Positions 16,124 through 25,125 are shown, counted from the first letter of the stretch. The stretch is DNA of 64,000 nucleotides from Paenibacillus sedimenti (GCF_014534655.1 NZ_JACVVD010000002.1:62001-126000); one strand, 5' to 3'. A program made the numbers and translations. The notes: a model not told the origin generated them from the sequence alone.

Positions 16124-16523
16124 GGAACATACCTCCTTATTTGGTGAAATAGTGGGGGGTAAATCCTACGTGCGAGCTCCGGTATGAAACGATTTTTGCT
16201 TAAGTAGGATCACTTTTCTGATTCAGCTTTCTTTTCGTATTGGAAGAAAGACATCTGGTCGAAATGGATCATACGCGATCGTTATATCCTAACCCCGAAG
16301 ATGAGGGTACTTATATTTTACAACTTTCACAGTGAACGGTAAAGCTTTGGAATGGAAACGCTTTTTTGTGCATGCTATTTTTCGGATGATGATCTCTTGC
16401 CAGGATTACGCGATTATGCCATTCGTTCGCATATAACAAACCGAGTCCGGACAACGAACGAAGGGCGCTATTAGCGCACATGATAACTCAATTTTTCACT
16501 GCGAACGGTTAAAATAGGGCTCG

Positions 16524-16581
16524 AGAGAACAAAATTCGCAAATTTACGAACGATGTTCGTTGTTTAGGGAATTTGTTCTCT
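16524..16581. repeat. Long nested palindrome in a 560-base intergenic gap
   Basis: Outer arms AGAGAACAAAATTC and GAATTTGTTCTCT (one bulged A) enclose an inner hairpin ACGAAC-GAT-GTTCGT. No T run follows in either direction. The gap from 16124 to 16682 has no supported gene. It also holds two diverged copies of a TTTCACxGxGAACGGT motif, near 16323 and 16494. Confidence 0.6.
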
Positions 16582-16682
16582 ATGCCATCCAATTCGTACT
16601 TCTCTCAAACTTGTAGCGTCTCAAAGGTCCTTATTTGCGACGTTTGGCGCTATTGGGTTTTTATGGTAACTCTAATTTGCAA

Positions 16683-18569
16683 CTAGCGTTTTCCGCCACG
16701 GCCGCCGCGTCCTCGAGCTTGCCCACGCTCAGTACCGGCATATTTGCCATAGGGTGAGCCGGCATTTTCCCCGCGGGTCGCGCCGCCTCTAGGGCCGCGC
16801 GGTGCGGCGTTTCCACGGCCGAAAGCCTGGCCGCCTCGCTCCGAATTGCCTTGTGTATCGCGTGCTCTGCTTAGGCTTTCCCCGCGTGCTGCGCCTCTAG
16901 CACCGCGTTCAGCTGCTTCACCGCGTCCCCAGGAATTCGTAACGCGAGCTTTTGCGGCACTCATATTATCGTTGCGCGCAGAGTTGCCTCTCTCGCCGCC
17001 GCGAGTCGCCGCGCCTCTGGCTCCGCGCTCCGATCCAACGCCTCTCTCGCCGCCCCGAGTCGCTCCGCCTCTGGCTCCGCGCTCCGCGCCGAAGGCTCTC
17101 TCGCCGCCGCGGGTCGCCCCGCCTCTGGCTCCGCGCTCCGCGCCAGCGCCTCTCTCGCCGCCGCGAGTCGCTCCGCCTTTAGCTCCGCGTTCCGCGCCAG
17201 CGCCTCTCTCGCCGCCCCGAGTCGCTCCGCCTCTGGCTCCGCGCTCCGCGCCGAAGGCTCTCTCGCCGCCGCGAATCGCTCCGCCTCTAGCTCCGCGCTC
17301 CGTACCAGCTCTTTCACTTCCACGTCCGCCGGATCGTCCGCCACGACCCCGCTGCTCTTGTGAGCCTCGTCCGCCGCGGCCTTGCTGCCCGCCGCCCTTG
17401 CGTGCAGAGCCTCTACCTTCGCTTAAGTAATCTTCTTCGGTCATTGCCCGCACACGACGTGGCTGTTCCTTGCGGCGGAGCGACATCTTGATGCCTTTTT
17501 CAATAAGCTCAATATTGAACATATCTCTTTGCGTTGCAAAGGTAACAGCTACCCCCGTTTGTCCGGCACGGCCCGTTCTGCCGATTCGGTGGATGTAGCT
17601 CTCTGCGTCTTGAGGCACATCATAATTGAATACATGGGTGACACCTTCGACGTCAAGTCCGCGCGCTGCAATGTCTGTTGCAACCAACAGTTCGATTCGT
17701 CCTTCTCTGAACCGCTTCATAACTTGTTCACGCTTGGCTTGCGACAAGTCGCCGTGCAGCTCATCCGACATCAAGCCCATATCTTGCAAAGCTTCATTTA
17801 ATGCGGAAGCTCTTCGCTTCGTACGACAAAAAATCATAGCCAAATACGGCTTGTATTGTTTTATCGATTCGATTAAAGCATCCTGCTTACCGCGATCCGT
17901 CGTTTGAATCAGCACTTGCTCAATCTCCGTTAAAGTCACCTGTTTGCTGGCAATCTGAATTTCTTTTGCTTCCTTCATATACGCTTTGGACAGGTTGCGC
18001 ACCTGCTGCGGCATCGTCGCAGAGAAGAGCAGGGTCTGGCGGTGAGAGGAGGTTTGAGCGATAATATCCTGCACTTCATTCAAAAAGCCCATATGCAGCA
18101 TTTGGTCCGCTTCATCTAATACAAGCATCTTCAACTTATAGAAGTTAATTGAGCCGCGGCGAAGGTGATCCAGCAGTCTTCCTGGTGTTCCTACTACTAT
18201 ATGTATGTTTCCTTGCAGCTTTCTAAGCTGCCTTTCCACATCTTGCCCGCCGTATGCTGCCAAGACCTTGGCACCTGTAACGGGAGCGAGCTTTTGCAGT
18301 TCGCTGCTGATTTGAATGGCAAGCTCACGGGTAGGCGTAAGAATCAACCCTTGAACATCCGGATTTTCTACATTAATCATTTCGAGCATCGGCAGGACGA
18401 ATGCGAGTGTTTTACCCGTTCCTGTCTGTGCTTGAGCGATGACATCCGAACCGGTTAGCAAGACCGGAATCGCTTCTTTTTGAATTGGCGTCGGTTGAGT
18501 GACACCGCTAGCTTGTAATACTTGGACAAGACGATCTCTAATGCCTAATGAGGCAAAACCATTCGACAT
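16683..18569 (-). CDS. DEAD-box ATP-dependent RNA helicase with long RGG-repeat tail
   Basis: A 628-residue CshA/DeaD-type helicase that remodels RNA in ribosome assembly, mRNA decay and cold adaptation. All core motifs are visible: Q motif (GVTQPTPIQKEAIP), Walker A (AQTGTGKT), PTRELAIQ, TPGRLLDH, the DEAD box in VLDEADQM, SAT, ATDIAARGLD and HRIGRTGR. From about residue 385 the protein becomes a basic, disordered RGG tail of more than 240 residues, including six near-perfect 18-residue repeats. Relatives have tails of very variable length. The ATG is preceded by GGGAG at a long distance (13 bases) inside a small CCTT-AAGG hairpin that could mask it. A structured leader lies upstream. Confidence 0.92.
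   Translation of the reverse strand: MSNGFASLGIRDRLVQVLQASGVTQPTPIQKEAIPVLLTGSDVIAQAQTGTGKTLAFVLPMLEMINVENPDVQGLILTPTRELAIQISSELQKLAPVTGAKVLAAYGGQDVERQLRKLQGNIHIVVGTPGRLLDHLRRGSINFYKLKMLVLDEADQMLHMGFLNEVQDIIAQTSSHRQTLLFSATMPQQVRNLSKAYMKEAKEIQIASKQVTLTEIEQVLIQTTDRGKQDALIESIKQYKPYLAMIFCRTKRRASALNEALQDMGLMSDELHGDLSQAKREQVMKRFREGRIELLVATDIAARGLDVEGVTHVFNYDVPQDAESYIHRIGRTGRAGQTGVAVTFATQRDMFNIELIEKGIKMSLRRKEQPRRVRAMTEEDYLSEGRGSARKGGGQQGRGGRGSQEQRGRGGRSGGRGSERAGTERGARGGAIRGGERAFGAERGARGGATRGGERGAGAERGAKGGATRGGERGAGAERGARGGATRGGERAFGAERGARGGATRGGERGVGSERGARGAATRGGERGNSARNDNMSAAKARVTNSWGRGEAAERGARGAARGESLSRARDTQGNSERGGQAFGRGNAAPRGPRGGATRGENAGSPYGKYAGTERGQARGRGGRGGKR
16978..17308 (-). repeat. Six tandem 54-bp repeats inside the helicase gene
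   Basis: The repeats encode units of the form ERGARGGATRGGERAFGA, with changes mostly in the last four residues (AFGA, GAGA, GVGS, GNSA). The DNA repeat is 54 bp, in frame, so gain or loss of units would only lengthen or shorten the RNA-binding tail. Low complexity also creates a long open frame on the other strand that is not a gene. Confidence 0.85.
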
Positions 18570-18605
18570 GGTAATTGGCCAGCTCCCTTTTTAAGGATGT
18601 TTAAC

Positions 18606-18758
18606 AAATCGACTTTGATAACGAAGCTATACAAGTGTGTATCTCGACATCGAATCTTGAACGAATTCGGGCAGTCCGGTACTCACGTAGCCAATCTCTA
18701 CGCTCCGTTCCTCCTTCTCCGAATATCGTCCAACCTTCTCGGTTCTGAAAGCCGACTT
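18606..18758 (-). ncRNA. Candidate structured leader RNA of the helicase gene
   Basis: Read on the minus strand, the element opens with AAGTCGGCTTT (18758-18748) and closes with AAAGTCGATTT (18616-18606). These form an 11-bp helix with two G-U pairs around about 130 nt. Inside lie four short hairpins: AACC/GGTT (18744-18732), CGTAG/CTACG (18702-18686), CGAAT/ATTCG (18669-18651) and ATACA/TGTAT (18642-18629). The element ends 37 bases before the helicase start. It encodes no open frame of note. A regulatory RNA is inferred from the fold alone. Confidence 0.5.
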
Positions 18759-18775
18759 CTTAAACTCTTATTTTT

Positions 18776-18786
18776 ATTTTATAGCA
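18776..18786 (-). promoter_or_regulatory. Extended -10 promoter of the helicase transcript
   Basis: On the minus strand TGCTATAAAAT gives an extended -10 box (TGnTATAAA) about 20 bases before the structured leader. No good -35 box is seen, which is usual for extended -10 promoters. Confidence 0.45.
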
Positions 18787-18898
18787 GACGATCCCCTCAT
18801 TCTACAGGAATGCCCGACAAATGAAAACAGGAGCTGGCCGTAAGCATCGAAGACGACACTATTTATATAGAAGAAAAGCCGTGTAAACCACATCAAGA

Positions 18899-19582
18899 TT
18901 AACGTTCCGGAAGCACTTGGGCTGTACCGAAGACACGCTCCACCGTTTGGTTGAAATCCGTCAGCAGCGGCATTAAGGAGTTGCCTTTCCAGCTTTCCTG
19001 CGCATAGTTATTCATTTTATTAAGGAATTCTCTATTGGCGGAAATATACACATCCATCAGGTTTGGCTGAAGACTGCGAATCTTTTCTGCGATGGTTTGT
19101 TTGAATCTGTGTGACAGCATGTCATGATGAACAGCCGTTTCGTAATTGTTATACCCGTTATTCAAATCGTTCGAGGACATATTGTCGTCGAAAGGAGCGT
19201 TATCGTTATAAAATCCCTTCACTGTTCCTTGATTATTCGTTTCCAGGGTTGTACCTTTCGTACCGGTTGCGCTGCGGTCCATCATTACCGCAACATAGGC
19301 ATTCTGATCCGTCGTCATCACGATAGCCGTGTTTACTCCATTTAAAGCATTAAGCTGATTGGAAAGGAACTGGTTATACTCCAGCTTCTTATTATTATGG
19401 GTGACGGGACCGGATAGTTGTTGTGTCTGGTAGGCTCTTTCGGAATCTGTCGTATCCTGCGGGGAGCCGTAGTTGGTGATATCCGGGTTCCTTCCATATT
19501 GCCTTCCATTCTCCATACAGCCGGACAAAATCAACAGTAGGAATAGCATTCCACAAAACGGAAAACATAACTTCCTAAGCAT
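18899..19582 (-). CDS. YhcN/YlaJ-family sporulation lipoprotein
   Basis: A 227-residue lipoprotein. The signal peptide MLRKLCFPFCGMLFLLLILSGC ends in a clear lipobox, and the following GMENGRQYGRNP-like stretch is polar. The C-terminal part (VNTAIVMTTDQNAYVAVMMD ... LQPNLMDVYISANREFLNKMNNYAQ) is the YhcN/YlaJ domain found in spore-associated lipoproteins needed for proper germination or cortex function. The start at 19582 has GGGAGGT 9 bases upstream; the frame extends 6 codons further without support. It is divergent from the cytochrome oxidase cluster, and I see no shared function. Confidence 0.85.
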   Translation of the reverse strand: MLRKLCFPFCGMLFLLLILSGCMENGRQYGRNPDITNYGSPQDTTDSERAYQTQQLSGPVTHNNKKLEYNQFLSNQLNALNGVNTAIVMTTDQNAYVAVMMDRSATGTKGTTLETNNQGTVKGFYNDNAPFDDNMSSNDLNNGYNNYETAVHHDMLSHRFKQTIAEKIRSLQPNLMDVYISANREFLNKMNNYAQESWKGNSLMPLLTDFNQTVERVFGTAQVLPER

Positions 19583-19763
19583 AATAAACAGACCTCCCAT
19601 TTATGTTGTAATATCTATAGGATGGGATGTTTTTGCTCTTTTATTCGCATGCTCAAACATACGTATTTATGCATAAAAACGCGGTTGTATGGAAATTCCC
19701 ATGGAGGGAAAATATATGGCTGGAGAGCGGTTTAAGAACAATTTGTGAACTTCTCTACAGCGA

Positions 19764-19792
19764 TTGACAAAAACTTTTCACGAATTTATAGT
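19764..19792 (+). promoter_or_regulatory. Sigma-A promoter of the ctaCDEF operon
   Basis: A consensus TTGACA (19764-19769) and TATAGT (19787-19792) are separated by exactly 17 bases, about 80 bases before the ctaC start. The spacing and match are near ideal. Confidence 0.75.
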
Positions 19793-19873
19793 TAATAAAG
19801 TGTGATTTTGGTTAATTGACATGTGCATGGCCTTTGTGGTAAAAATATTGGTTTAAAAAGTGGGGTTGATACA

Positions 19874-20890
19874 ATGAGTCGATGGAAAAAGATGTGGCGT
19901 CTAATACCCCTTTTTGCGGTGATGACGTACTTGCTAACGGGGTGTGGAGACCCAACCCTGTCTGCTTTGAAGCCGCAAGGACCCGTAGCGGATGAGCAGC
20001 TTTTCTTGATGAAATTAAGTCTCTTTATCATGATTTTTGTCGTAATTGTCGTATTTGCTATTTATTTGTATGTGTTAGTGCGCTTTCGCAAACGTAAAGG
20101 CGACGACAGCATTCCTAAGCAAGTCGAAGGTAACCATGTGCTTGAGATTATCTGGACAGTCGTTCCGATTCTTTTGCTTCTGGTGCTTGCGGTACCTACA
20201 GTGAAATACACATTTGACCATTCAGCTAACTATACAAAGGACAAAGATGCCGTTCATGTGAAAGTTACTGCGCATCAGTTCTGGTGGCAGTTTGAATATC
20301 CGGATCTAGGTATTGCAACGGCTCAAGAACTTGTTATTCCTGAAGATAAAAAGATCGCCTTCGAATTAGTTTCAGCAGACGTGAGCCATGCGTTCTGGGT
20401 ACCATCCTTAGGCGGTAAAATCGACACGAATCCAGGCATTACGAATACGTTGTATTTGCAAGCCGATGAAATTGCTACATTCCAAGGCAGATGTACGGAG
20501 CTATGCGGAGCTTCTCACGCCTTGATGAACTTTACGGTAACATCCAAGAGCGAAGCTGATTTCAATGCTTGGGTGGCCAAAATGAAAACGCCAACTACCG
20601 TGCCGGCTACTGCACAAAAAGGCGAAGAGCTTTTCAAAGAAAATTGCTTGAGTTGTCACGCTGTGAATGCTAACGGTCCTGGTATTGCACCGAACCTCAA
20701 AGGTTTCGCAGATCGCGATACGCTTGCAGGTATTCTGGAGCATACTCCTGAGAAGATGGAATTGTGGATTGCCAATCCGCAAGATCAAAAACCGGGCAAC
20801 AAAATGCCGGCCTTCGGTAAAGAAGCTGGCGGCAAGCTGGATGATGCCCAAATCAAAGACATTGTTAATTACTTACAAACTTTGAAATAA
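19874..20890 (+). CDS. ctaC: Cytochrome c oxidase subunit II with fused cytochrome c domain (caa3 type)
   Basis: A 338-residue lipoprotein subunit (lipobox LLTGC, cleaved before residue 22). Two membrane helices follow (residues 38-60 and about 85-105). The cupredoxin domain carries the dinuclear CuA site in CTELCGASHALM near residue 207. A C-terminal heme-c domain begins near 245, with CLSCH at 257 and the methionine ligand region NKMPAFG. The subunit receives electrons from cytochrome c and passes them to subunit I. The fused heme domain marks a caa3-type enzyme. ATG at 19874 with a GGGG site. First gene of ctaCDEF. Confidence 0.95.
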   Translation: MSRWKKMWRLIPLFAVMTYLLTGCGDPTLSALKPQGPVADEQLFLMKLSLFIMIFVVIVVFAIYLYVLVRFRKRKGDDSIPKQVEGNHVLEIIWTVVPILLLLVLAVPTVKYTFDHSANYTKDKDAVHVKVTAHQFWWQFEYPDLGIATAQELVIPEDKKIAFELVSADVSHAFWVPSLGGKIDTNPGITNTLYLQADEIATFQGRCTELCGASHALMNFTVTSKSEADFNAWVAKMKTPTTVPATAQKGEELFKENCLSCHAVNANGPGIAPNLKGFADRDTLAGILEHTPEKMELWIANPQDQKPGNKMPAFGKEAGGKLDDAQIKDIVNYLQTLK

Positions 20891-20921
20891 TTAACTTCTC
20901 GGGAAAAAGGAGGTAAATACG

Positions 20922-22790
20922 TTGGCTCACTCTCATACGGCTAAAAGATACAGCGGACTGATGGATTGGCTCACAACCGTTGACCATAAGAAAATCGGAA
21001 TTCTGTATTTAGTAGCGGGCGGCTTCTTCTTCCTTCTTGGAGGATTGGAAGCGATTCTGATTCGGATTCAGCTCGCGTATCCTGATGCGCACATTTTCAT
21101 CGGGGATACATTCAACCAATTAACAACCATGCATGGAACGACGATGATCTTCTTTGCGGCAATGCCTGTCATCTTCGCTTTCATGAATGCTATCGTTCCT
21201 TTACAAATCGGTGCACGGGACGTTGCGTTCCCATTCGTTAACGCACTCGGTTTCTGGCTGTTCTTCTTGGGCGGCGTACTTATGAATACAAGTTGGTTCT
21301 TGGGTGGCGCACCGAATGCCGGTTGGACTGGATACGCTCCGTTGTCCTCCCTCACTGACACAGCTTGGGGAGCTACCGTTGAAAACAACTTGATGGGTAC
21401 GGATTTCTATGTACTCGGTTTGCAGATTGCGGGTATCGGTACATTAATCGGGGGTATTAACTTCCTCGTAACGATTATCAACATGCGTGCTCCAGGTATG
21501 ACGTATATGCGTCTGCCAATGTTCACTTGGACGGCTTTCATTACATCAGGTCTGATCGTACTTGCGTTCCCTGCAATTACGGTAGCGCTTGTATTGCTTA
21601 TGTTTGACCGTATTTTCGGCGGTGCGATCTTCGATGCAGCCAGAGGCGGTAACAATGTATTATGGGAGCATTTGTTCTGGATCTTCGGGCATCCTGAAGT
21701 TTACATTTTGATTCTGCCGGCTTTCGGTATTATTTCTGAGATTGTATCCACTTTCTCGAAAAAACGTCTTTTCGGTTACAGCTCCATGGTATTTGCAACC
21801 GTATTAATCGGTTTCTTAGGATTCATGGTTTGGGTTCACCATATGTTTACGACAGGTTTAGGTCCTGTAGCGAACTCCATCTTTGCGATTGCAACAATGG
21901 CGATTGCCGTACCGACAGGCGTGAAAATCTTCAACTGGTTGTTCACGCTATGGGGCGGGCAAATTCGTTTCACAACAGCTAATATTTTTGCAACAGCGTT
22001 CATCCCTACATTCGTTATGGGGGGAACAACAGGGGTTATGCTCGCGATTCCTGCGGCTGACTTCCAATATCACGATACGTACTTCGTCGTAGCTCACTTC
22101 CATTACGTAATCGTTGGTGGTCTGGTACTCGGTTTGTTCTCAGGGCTATACTACTGGTGGCCGAAAATGTTTGGCCGCATGTTGAATGAAACGCTTGGTA
22201 AGATTCATTTCTGGGTATTCTTTATCGGTTTCCATTTGACATTCTTCCCGCAGCACTTCCTAGGATTGATGGGGATGCCGCGGCGTGTCTTTACTTACCA
22301 GCCGGGTCATGACCTCGAAATGGGTAACTTAATTAGTACCGTGGGTGCCTTCTTGATGGGTATCGGTACACTGGTTTTCTTGATCAATATCATTGCAACG
22401 CAAGCAAAACCAAAAACGGCAGTTGCAGATCCTTGGGACGGACGTTCCTTGGAGTGGGCGATTCCTTCACCGGCACCTGAATATAACTTCAAACAAACTC
22501 CGCTCGTTCGTGGTTTGGATGCTCTTTGGAAAGAAAAAATGGCAGGTAATAAAGAGATGATTCCGGCTGAACCTGTAGGTTCGATTCATATGCCGTCTCC
22601 ATCCATTCTGCCGTTTACGATGTCACTTGGATTGTTTATCGCAGGCTTCGGCTTTATGTATACGGAATATATCACCGTTGGTATTGGCATGGCGATTACA
22701 CTTGGCAGCATGTTCTTGCGTTCCGTGTATGACGACCATGGCTGGCACATTGAGCCCGAAGAGCTTGAAGACAAGGGGGGAAAAGCGTGA
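20922..22790 (+). CDS. ctaD: Cytochrome c oxidase subunit I
   Basis: The 622-residue catalytic subunit of the heme-copper oxidase, with 12 or more membrane helices. It reduces O2 to water and pumps protons across the cytoplasmic membrane. The CuB histidine and cross-linked tyrosine are in FGHPEVYILILP near residue 256, two further CuB histidines in WVHHMF, and the heme ligands in VAHFHYVIVGG and in helix II (TTMHGTTMIFF). The start codon is TTG, with an excellent AAAGGAGG site 7 bases upstream. It overlaps ctaE by 4 bases. Confidence 0.96.
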   Translation: MAHSHTAKRYSGLMDWLTTVDHKKIGILYLVAGGFFFLLGGLEAILIRIQLAYPDAHIFIGDTFNQLTTMHGTTMIFFAAMPVIFAFMNAIVPLQIGARDVAFPFVNALGFWLFFLGGVLMNTSWFLGGAPNAGWTGYAPLSSLTDTAWGATVENNLMGTDFYVLGLQIAGIGTLIGGINFLVTIINMRAPGMTYMRLPMFTWTAFITSGLIVLAFPAITVALVLLMFDRIFGGAIFDAARGGNNVLWEHLFWIFGHPEVYILILPAFGIISEIVSTFSKKRLFGYSSMVFATVLIGFLGFMVWVHHMFTTGLGPVANSIFAIATMAIAVPTGVKIFNWLFTLWGGQIRFTTANIFATAFIPTFVMGGTTGVMLAIPAADFQYHDTYFVVAHFHYVIVGGLVLGLFSGLYYWWPKMFGRMLNETLGKIHFWVFFIGFHLTFFPQHFLGLMGMPRRVFTYQPGHDLEMGNLISTVGAFLMGIGTLVFLINIIATQAKPKTAVADPWDGRSLEWAIPSPAPEYNFKQTPLVRGLDALWKEKMAGNKEMIPAEPVGSIHMPSPSILPFTMSLGLFIAGFGFMYTEYITVGIGMAITLGSMFLRSVYDDHGWHIEPEELEDKGGKA

Positions 22791-23398
22791 GTACTCATGA
22801 TACAGGCGTACTGCCTGCTCATCCGGAAACGGCAACCCTTGAAGGGAAAAATAAGGTACTTGGTTTCTGGCTATTCCTTGGTGCCGAGGTTGTCTTGTTC
22901 GGTTGCTTATTCGCAACTTATATCGCACTTCGCAACTCCGTTCCAGATGGTCCGACAGCTCAGGAAATTTTCAAGCTTAATGTTGTAGGCTGGTCGACTT
23001 TCATTCTCTTAACGAGCAGCTTGACAAGTGTATTCGCGATTATGGCGATGCATAAGCATAAACTTGGTCAATTGCTTTTCTGGCTTGCAGTTACCGTAGC
23101 ATTTGGTTTAGTGTTTCTAGGCATGGAGATTTACGAGTTCTATGAGTATGTACATGAAGGTCACAAATTCGTGACGAGTGCATTCTCCACTTCTTTCTAT
23201 ACACTTGTTGGGTTCCACGGAGCTCACGTAGCATTCGGTATCCTTTGGATTACGCTGCTAATCCTGCAAGGATTGAAAAAAGGTTTGACTGTCGTTACAG
23301 CGCCTAAGTTTTATGTAGCTGCACTGTACTGGCACTTTATCGACTTGGTTTGGGTATTTATCTTCACAGTCGTATATTTGATGGGGAAGGTGGGGTAA
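22787..23398 (+). CDS. ctaE: Cytochrome c oxidase subunit III
   Basis: A 203-residue membrane subunit with five predicted helices, as in Bacillus CtaE. FWLFLGAEVVLFGCLFATY near the N-terminus and GFHGAHVAFGILWI, YWHFIDLVWVFIF at the end are diagnostic. Subunit III stabilises subunit I and helps sustain proton uptake. The GTG start lies in the GTGA overlap with the ctaD stop codon, so it is translationally coupled. ctaF follows after 4 bases. Confidence 0.95.
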   Translation: MSTHDTGVLPAHPETATLEGKNKVLGFWLFLGAEVVLFGCLFATYIALRNSVPDGPTAQEIFKLNVVGWSTFILLTSSLTSVFAIMAMHKHKLGQLLFWLAVTVAFGLVFLGMEIYEFYEYVHEGHKFVTSAFSTSFYTLVGFHGAHVAFGILWITLLILQGLKKGLTVVTAPKFYVAALYWHFIDLVWVFIFTVVYLMGKVG

Positions 23399-23402
23399 TA
23401 AA

Positions 23403-23720
23403 ATGAGCAATAATTCTCATGAAGCATCCGCACCTAGCAAGCGCCACAAACCGGAATCGCCATTAAATCACTATCTGTCTTACATTGTCTCGATTCTGCT
23501 CACGATGTTGGCATTTGCTGTCGTACTTTACGGAGACTTGGATCGTTCGTTTATCTTGATTTTTATCGTTAGTTTGGCCCTTGTGCAGGCAATGATTCAA
23601 CTCTTGTTCTGGATGCATGCCAAAGAAAGAGGTCACTTGTTCCCGCTTATTTTTCTGGCGGGAGGCGCCTTTGTTGCTTTAACTGGAGTAGTTACGGCAG
23701 TATATTGGATGTGGTGGTAA
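23403..23720 (+). CDS. ctaF: Cytochrome c oxidase subunit IV (CtaF type)
   Basis: A 105-residue small subunit with a polar N-terminus and three membrane helices (HYLSYIVSILLTMLAFAVVL, FILIFIVSLALVQAMIQLLF with the downstream WMHAKERGH, and the last ALTGVVTAVYWMWW). This is the bacterial subunit IV pattern found last in caa3 and quinol-oxidase operons. It assists assembly of the CuB centre in related enzymes. The operon ends with a strong terminator. Confidence 0.92.
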   Translation: MSNNSHEASAPSKRHKPESPLNHYLSYIVSILLTMLAFAVVLYGDLDRSFILIFIVSLALVQAMIQLLFWMHAKERGHLFPLIFLAGGAFVALTGVVTAVYWMWW

Positions 23721-23730
23721 AAAGCAGGAA

Positions 23731-23769
23731 GAGGCATCTTTGTCTAGACAAAGTGCCTCCTCTTTTTTT
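23731..23769 (+). terminator. Terminator after ctaF
   Basis: GAGGCA and CTTTGTC pair with GACAAAG and TGCCTC (one mismatch), followed by a run of seven T. Confidence 0.85.
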
Positions 23770-23794
23770 AGGTATATGAAAGGAGATAGAAGCT

Positions 23795-24652
23795 ATGAAC
23801 CAAATTGGCGGATTTTTTGATCTGTGGAGTCCTGTTTTGCTGCTGGTGGTCATTATTATCGGGTATGTATACAGTCGCTTAGTCGCTAATGGAAATGGAA
23901 TATCTATAGATAATGAGCCGGTTTCAGTTCAGCAGAAACTATCTTTCTATACGGGACTTGTCTTATTCTATATTGGACAGGGTAGCCCGATTAATTACCT
24001 TGGACATCACTATCTCTTTAGTGTTCACATGCTGCAGCAAACGCTTCTGTATTTAACTGTTCCTATCTTCATATGGATCGGGACGCCGGCTTGGATAATT
24101 CGTAAAATACTGAAAAACCGAGTGATTCATGCCTTATTTTCCTTTTTGACGAGACCGCTTATCGCTTTGTTCTTGTTTAACATGCTCTTTTCGATCTATC
24201 ATATGCCGTTGATTATGGATGGCTTGATGCAAAATGAGTTGTTGCAGTTAGGCTATCATACAGTGCTGCTCATATCGGCTTTTACAATGTGGTTTCCTGT
24301 ATTTTGTCCGCTTCCTGAGCTGAATCGCTTGAGTGAGTTAAAGAAATTGGGGTACATTTTCGGCAATGGTGTACTGCTTACACCAGCTTGTGCACTTATT
24401 ATTTTCGCGGATACGGTCATTTATGATATGTATGCGAATGTAACAATTCCCTTTGCTCATTTATCACCTCTTGACGATCAGCAGTTGGGCGGCGTCATTA
24501 TGAAAATCCTGCAAGAAATCATATACGGAGCAACACTCGCTTATATTTTCTTCAAATGGTACCGCAAAGAGCGCAAAGAGGAAAATTACCCAGACAGCTT
24601 TGAAGTTCAGGATAACTTGACCCCTCATGGCGGTAACTGGAATCGCGCCTAG
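23795..24652 (+). CDS. ctaG: Cytochrome c oxidase assembly factor CtaG
   Basis: A 285-residue, seven-helix membrane protein of the caa3_CtaG family. YYLFSVHMLQQTLLYLTVPIF-like sequence, LFNMLFSIYHMPLIMDGLM and FADTVIYDMYAN are typical; the conserved histidines and methionines probably bind copper during CuB-centre assembly. It acts in the cytoplasmic membrane as an accessory factor for the oxidase encoded just upstream. It follows the ctaF terminator and has its own GGAG site, so it is either read through at low level or has its own promoter. Confidence 0.92.
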   Translation: MNQIGGFFDLWSPVLLLVVIIIGYVYSRLVANGNGISIDNEPVSVQQKLSFYTGLVLFYIGQGSPINYLGHHYLFSVHMLQQTLLYLTVPIFIWIGTPAWIIRKILKNRVIHALFSFLTRPLIALFLFNMLFSIYHMPLIMDGLMQNELLQLGYHTVLLISAFTMWFPVFCPLPELNRLSELKKLGYIFGNGVLLTPACALIIFADTVIYDMYANVTIPFAHLSPLDDQQLGGVIMKILQEIIYGATLAYIFFKWYRKERKEENYPDSFEVQDNLTPHGGNWNRA

Positions 24653-24669
24653 AGAAAGGAATTAGGAAT

Positions 24670-25125
24670 ATGCACATTTTGCCAACGATTTCTACGACGT
24701 TTATCGTGATAAGTGCTATATTGGTCGGCTTCGGATGGTATCATATTGTCAAAGGAAACAGGGAAACTCACCAAAAACTAATGGTATCCGGTGCGATCTT
24801 TGCACTTGCCTTTTTCATCATTTACATGTCGCGGACATTGTTCGAAGGGAATACGGCATTCGGCGGACCGGAAAGCTTGAAGTTGCCCTATCATTTGTTC
24901 TTGTTCTTCCACATTACGCTGGCAACATTAGGCGGTGTATTAGGTTTGATTACCCTCTGGCTGGCGTATAAAAAGAGATTCTTGAAGCATAAAAAAATTG
25001 GCCGTATCGCTGCTATTGTTTGGTTGTTGACAGCGCCAACGGGCGTTGCTGTGTATGTACTTCTTTACATCCTATTCCCGGGGGGCACGTCTAAGCCGAT
25101 GCTTGACGCAATTTTCGGATTGTAA
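24670..25125 (+). CDS. ctaM: DUF420 oxidase-assembly membrane protein (CtaM)
   Basis: A 151-residue membrane protein with four helices and the DUF420 pattern: NRETHQKLMVSGAIFALAFF, then FFHITLATLGGVLGLITLW and HKKIGRIAAIVWLLTAPTGV. The histidines on helices two and three are conserved in heme-copper oxidase maturation factors. The S. aureus homologue CtaM is needed for a functional heme-copper oxidase. It follows ctaG by 17 bases with a GGAAT site, and the two form an assembly operon. Confidence 0.88.
   Translation: MHILPTISTTFIVISAILVGFGWYHIVKGNRETHQKLMVSGAIFALAFFIIYMSRTLFEGNTAFGGPESLKLPYHLFLFFHITLATLGGVLGLITLWLAYKKRFLKHKKIGRIAAIVWLLTAPTGVAVYVLLYILFPGGTSKPMLDAIFGL

Noticed and set aside
16846-17430. 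A 194-codon open frame on the + strand opposite the helicase tail
   Set aside because: It is a low-complexity mirror of the GC-rich RGG repeats, with no ribosome site or family match.
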